Assembly: GCF_020080835.1 (NCBI RefSeq)
Contig: NC_058163.1
Coordinates: 20,983,904-21,047,903, forward strand
Length of the DNA: 64,000 nt
Direction: 5' to 3'
DNA from: Cotesia glomerata
Lineage: Eukaryota; Arthropoda; Insecta; Hymenoptera; Braconidae
Under the pieces are notes generated by a model. That model was not told the DNA's origin. It worked only from the letters and a program-made list of their open reading frames with translations, and ran no database searches. This document shows, in pieces, positions 60,130-64,000 of this stretch (position 1 is the stretch's first letter; each line of letters starts with the position of its first letter). Both the position numbers and the translations under genes were made by a program.

Positions 60130-61045
60130 ATAACGTAATGATAAAAAGTGTTTTCTGGTGGAGTGTCCAGTTTTATGATAACTTTAGTTTAATATGTTTT
60201 TATCGGTAAATTAACTTTAAGAGTATCTTACGTCTACTTATATCAATTGGACTATTCCGAGTGGATTTTTATGCCAAGTCTATAGTTATACGACTGGATA
60301 TACCTAGGTGAAGTTGTGGGCCTCTATATGAAAAACCAGTATTATATTACAATCACTTTTATGTCTTTTCATCTGTAAAATACTATTAAGACTGTCTTAT
60401 AACTATGTGATATCAAATGGATTATTCAAATTGGACTTTTATTTTATGTCCAATGTTATGTATCTGGATATATTTGGATGTAGCTGTAGGCCTTTATAGG
60501 AATATTCGATTTAAAAATAAGAATATTTTGAAGTATTTTTATCTGTAAATAACAATTAGAAGTACCTTAAAGTTTTATGAGGTTGAATGGACTATTCATA
60601 GTAAATTTTTATTCCAGGTTTAATATTATATATTTGGTTATACCCAAGTGTAGCTGTGGGCCTTTACAGGAATATTCCATACAGTAATACATATCATTCT
60701 ATTTATTTTTATCTGCAAATAACTATCAAAAGGACATCAGAGCTACATAAGAAATTATACCTAGGTGTAGTTGTGGACCTCTATATGAAAAACCAGTATT
60801 ATATTACAATCACTTTTATGTATTTTCATTTGTAAAATACAATTAATAATGTCTTATAACTAAATGGTATCAAATGGATTATTCAGATTGGACTTTTATT
60901 TCAAGTTCAATGTTATGTATCTGGATGTACTCAGATGTAGCTATAGGCCTGTATAGGAATATCCGATATAAAAATAAGAGTATTTTAATGTATTTTTATC
61001 TGTAAATAACAATTAGAACTTCCTTAAAGCTATATGAGATGATGG
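60130..61045. repeat. ~170-bp satellite with higher-order pattern
   Basis: A landmark like GTGGGCCTCTATATGAAAAA / GTAGGCCTTTATAGGAATAT recurs near 60315, 60487, 60656, 60772 and 60945 (steps about 172, 169, 116 and 173). The units at 60315 and 60772 are of one type and those at 60487 and 60945 of another, so a two-unit block repeats at about 457 bp. One unit is partly deleted. No coding. Confidence 0.8.
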
Positions 61046-61856
61046 TATGACATTTGTCCGAAACATTTTTCCGAAAACAGATTTCGGGCGGTCGATAACT
61101 GACTAAAAAGTTAACCGGACAGCCAAGAAATGGCGCAGGCAGTTATAAATTCGAAAAAATAGCCACAAGACAGGAAAAGATAGCTTATAAAGTTCATGAC
61201 GAATATAGAGAACTTACACAAATACTGGGGGTAAGCCACGTTCGTATACAGAGTAGGGGAAAATGCTGTGTAGAAACAGCAATCTAAATACTATACGTTA
61301 ACATTGCAGCAAGTATTTCCATCCACAGATTCGGTAGAATCTGGCGCCAAGTTCCGTTCAAATCCGTTGTAAACGGAGCGCCAGACTACCGACTGTGTTT
61401 ACTGTAAGCAGAACGGTATTTCGAGGTTGCAAAATTTTATTTAATTATATGGTTCTCCTTTTTCCAAAATAATATATTATAAAAGTAATTTATACTTTAT
61501 TTTACTGATATTAATTAATTATAATCAATTATAACACTTAATTCACTTAAAATTATTAAATTTTATCAGCACAAACTATAGTAAGCCCAGAAATTTCGAT
61601 CCTGACTTTTTTTCGATGGGGAATATCAGCGCCACAGACTAGATAAAATAAAAATGTGTAGTAATCCTTCCTATAGACACGCAACTACAGTAAAAAGTGA
61701 TTCATAGCTTGCATCTATGGCCGCCAGGGTGCACTGGAATTACATCTACATAAACTGTAGCTTTAAGGGGATAGTTTGCAGTAAAAATGCAGTCAACACG
61801 AGATTTAAGTTGTTATCAATTGTAAATTTTCATTATAATTACAAAAATACTAAAAT
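61046..61856. other. Unassigned stretch with second TCTGGCGCC hairpin
   Basis: Starts with CATTTGTCCGAAACATTTTT, a motif seen in many insect repeats. The hairpin at 61340-61385 (TCTGGCGC / GCGCCAGA) is preceded by ATCCACAGATTCGGTAGAAT, matching 57181-57244. Otherwise moderately AT-rich and without a gene. Confidence 0.5.
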
Positions 61857-62362
61857 CCGAACAAAAACAGTTTCACTGTAAAAAGTCGCACCAAGTCCAC
61901 GTTCATAAGACTATTAGGAAAAAAATTTTTTTCTTTACAAAAGATACAAAATAAAAAAATTAAAAAAATCCGAGTAACCGATATGATTGTTTATGATTTT
62001 CGGAAATTAAAAATTTTTGTAAATTTAAAAATTAAAAAAATTTTAGAACGTACTTGGTGTGCGTCATTGTGTATTTCAATTTTTTAAAGTCCTAGTAAAT
62101 AGATTTTACGAATTTCATTAAAAGTAAAATATTTTGCAACCGCGCACACTAAATACGTTCTAAAATTTTTTTTTTAATTTTTAAATTTACAATAAATTTT
62201 TTTTTAATTTCCGAAAATCATAAACAATCATATCGGTTACTCGGATTTTTTAATTTTTTTATTTTGTATCTTTTTGTAAAGAAAAAAAAAATTTTTTTTC
62301 CTAATAGTCTTATGAACGTGGACTTGGTGCGACTTTTTTACAGTGAAACTGTTTTTGTTCGG
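61857..62362. mobile_element. 506-bp long-TIR MITE
   Basis: Ends CCGAACAAAAACAGTTTCAC and GTGAAACTGTTTTTGTTCGG. The arms extend about 200 bp and include GTCGCACCAAGTCCACGTTC and CCGAGTAACCGATATGATTG with their complements. Flanks are AT on both sides, so the target duplication is unclear. No coding. Confidence 0.78.
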
Positions 62363-62439
62363 ATTACATAATGATTGTGCGGATTAAAAATTAAGGTGAT
62401 TGACTTTATGTATAATTAAAATATCACAGACAACGGAAA

Positions 62440-63250
62440 AATCTTTTATTAATTAAATTTTTAAGCCAATTCTAAAGAGTCTTATTTATTATTTAGCACA
62501 TTAAAGCAGACGGGAAGCAAAAAATTTTATAAAGTTGATCAACAGCAATCTTATTTTTTATTATTTCAATTATTAATGGATCTATTTATTTATTAATAAA
62601 ATTTTTAGATCAATTTCTAACGGTTTAATTTATTATTTTGCTAATTGCAACTGACAGAGAGCATAAAATTATAATAAAGTCATTTGCTGTTGATCAACAG
62701 CAATCTTTTTTTTATAATTTAAATAATTAATAAATTTATTTATATATGAAAAAAATTTTTAATCAAATTTTAAACGGTCTTATCGATTATTTGGCTCAAT
62801 AAAACAGACGGGGATCATAAAATTATAATAAAGTCAATTGCTGTTGATAAACAGCAATCTTTTTTTTTTATCATTTACTTTATTAATAAATTTATTTATT
62901 TATTAAATAAATGTTTGAGCAAATTTTAAATGGTCTTATCGATTATTTAGCTGAATAAAACTGACGCGGAGCATAAAATTATAAGAAAGTCAATTGCTGA
63001 TAATCAACAGCAACCTTTTTTTTTATTATTTAATTTATTGTTGAAATTATTAATTTGTTAAATAAATTTTTCAGCCAATTTTAAATGATTTCATTTATTA
63101 TTTTGTTAATAAAAGCTGACGAAAATCATATAACTATAATAAAGTCATTTGCTGTATATCAACAGCAATCTTTTTTTTTATTATTTAATTAATTAATAAA
63201 TTTATTTATTTATTGATAAAATTTTTAAATCAATTTCGAACAGTATAAAT
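62440..63250. repeat. 155-bp satellite, five units
   Basis: AACAGCAAT/C starts at 62541, 62696, 62851, 63006 and 63161, exactly 155 bp apart each time. Units share CAATTTTAAACGGTCTTAT-like sequence, an ACAGACGGGGATCATAAAAT-like block and a palindrome, best preserved at 62686-62701 as GCTGTTGATCAACAGC. Unit identity looks moderate, but the length is fixed. Confidence 0.88.
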
Positions 63251-64000
63251 TACACCGGCACACAAAAAAAAAAAAGTTGTCTGTACTTGGGACGCGCCAC
63301 ATATATTCCCATGTAATTTGACCCGCTGAACCCGAATTTGAGGTCCGTTTGGCCCCTACACCCTAGGATTTTGAGAAAACTGTAAAAACCGAAAAACGGG
63401 AAAATTGGGGTTTTGGTGATTGAAAAATTTTTTTAGATTCTAACTATGCATGATTTTCATGTATTTCGATCTGCTTTATACTTATCTGAAGTGTACTCAG
63501 ACCAGCAGCCATTAAAAGTCTAAGTAAATCCCGAAAAACCCATGAAAATTGCGAAAAAAACAAAAATTCCCAATATTGTGATAAAAAAAAAAATGTATTG
63601 AGCTAAATATATGATGATTTTCATGTAGGTTTATCGACGACATATAAATCTCCAACTTTTATAACTCAGATGTCTCGAAAACATCAAACAAATGTGCAAA
63701 AACCCCGAAAATTGGAAAAAATCCAAATGTAATATAATAAAAATCGAGTTATTATTCAAAATAAATAAAAATCATATCATTCGATCTGTGGTGCATAAAA
63801 AAAAGTATTTCGTCTTAAGACTTAAAAAATTAATTTTTTCGGAAAATATCATCAAAACCCTTTGGATTTGAATTTTAATTCGTTCTCCGCTTATATCTCA
63901 CCCTTTTATCTTCAAACGTCCTGCATAAAGGGTTTCTCTTTCGTTTCCTCTCTTCTTCGGGTAAATCTCTCTTCAGAGTCCAACAATGATCTACCATCAT
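63251..64000. other. Unassigned repeat-like end of window
   Basis: Less AT-rich stretch with AAGTTGTCTGTACTTGGGAC and CCCGAATTTGAGGTCCGTTT, then repeated CCCGAAAA-(T/A) words and GATTTTCATGTA twice (63451 and 63614). It looks like part of a dispersed repeat, but no second copy is in the window. Confidence 0.4.

Noticed and set aside
62440..63250. CRISPR-like array because of regular spacing
   Set aside because: Units are 155 bp with no unique-spacer pattern, and the genome is clearly animal.

Overview
The window looks like nuclear DNA of an insect, most likely a hymenopteran and quite possibly a parasitoid wasp. It is strongly AT-rich, its genes have many small exons with GT/AG introns, and all conserved proteins are animal types (peroxidasin, striatin, Arp3). 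The introns and gaps are packed with small non-autonomous DNA transposons. The species is an inference; no search was possible.

Layout of genes. Six multi-exon genes can be assembled with consistent splice phases: Arp3 (minus, 262-3818), diphosphomevalonate decarboxylase Mvd (plus, 4527-8546), an acyl-CoA thioesterase 13-like hotdog protein (plus, 9646-11187), peroxidasin Pxn (minus, 12268-25356), an RBM12/SWAN-type RNA-binding protein (minus, 29983-34361) and striatin/Cka (plus, 40206-50225). Arp3/Mvd and Rbm12/Cka are head-to-head pairs. The first pair shares a 0.7 kb bidirectional promoter. The second is separated by 5.8 kb that holds a CTCF-consensus site beside two DREF-type TATCGAT motifs. 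The genes are housekeeping or developmental (actin nucleation, isoprenoid synthesis, acyl-CoA hydrolysis, basement-membrane crosslinking, RNA processing, STRIPAK signalling) and do not form one pathway.

Layout of repeats. One recurring intronic family fits a non-autonomous Helitron: a 5' TC end after A, a 3' hairpin, CTAG, then a T. It carries one to three internal palindromic units of roughly 240 bp. Around it are MITE families recognised by inverted ends and target duplications: TTAA-flanked (piggyBac-like), TA-flanked (Tc1/mariner-like), one with a perfect 8-bp duplication (hAT-like), a CCCTGA/TCAGGG class, and a GGGGGCGTCC class. Several are nested, so their relative ages can be read.

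The last 14 kb (50.2-64 kb) has no conserved gene. It contains a tRNA-derived element with a 31-bp direct flank duplication, a GC-rich 51-bp minisatellite, an inverted partial copy of the Mvd promoter plus exons 1-2 that was later invaded by three elements, a ~170-bp satellite with higher-order order, and a satellite whose landmark recurs at exactly 155 bp with a 16-bp palindrome in the best-preserved unit. The end of the window looks like a repeat-rich block.
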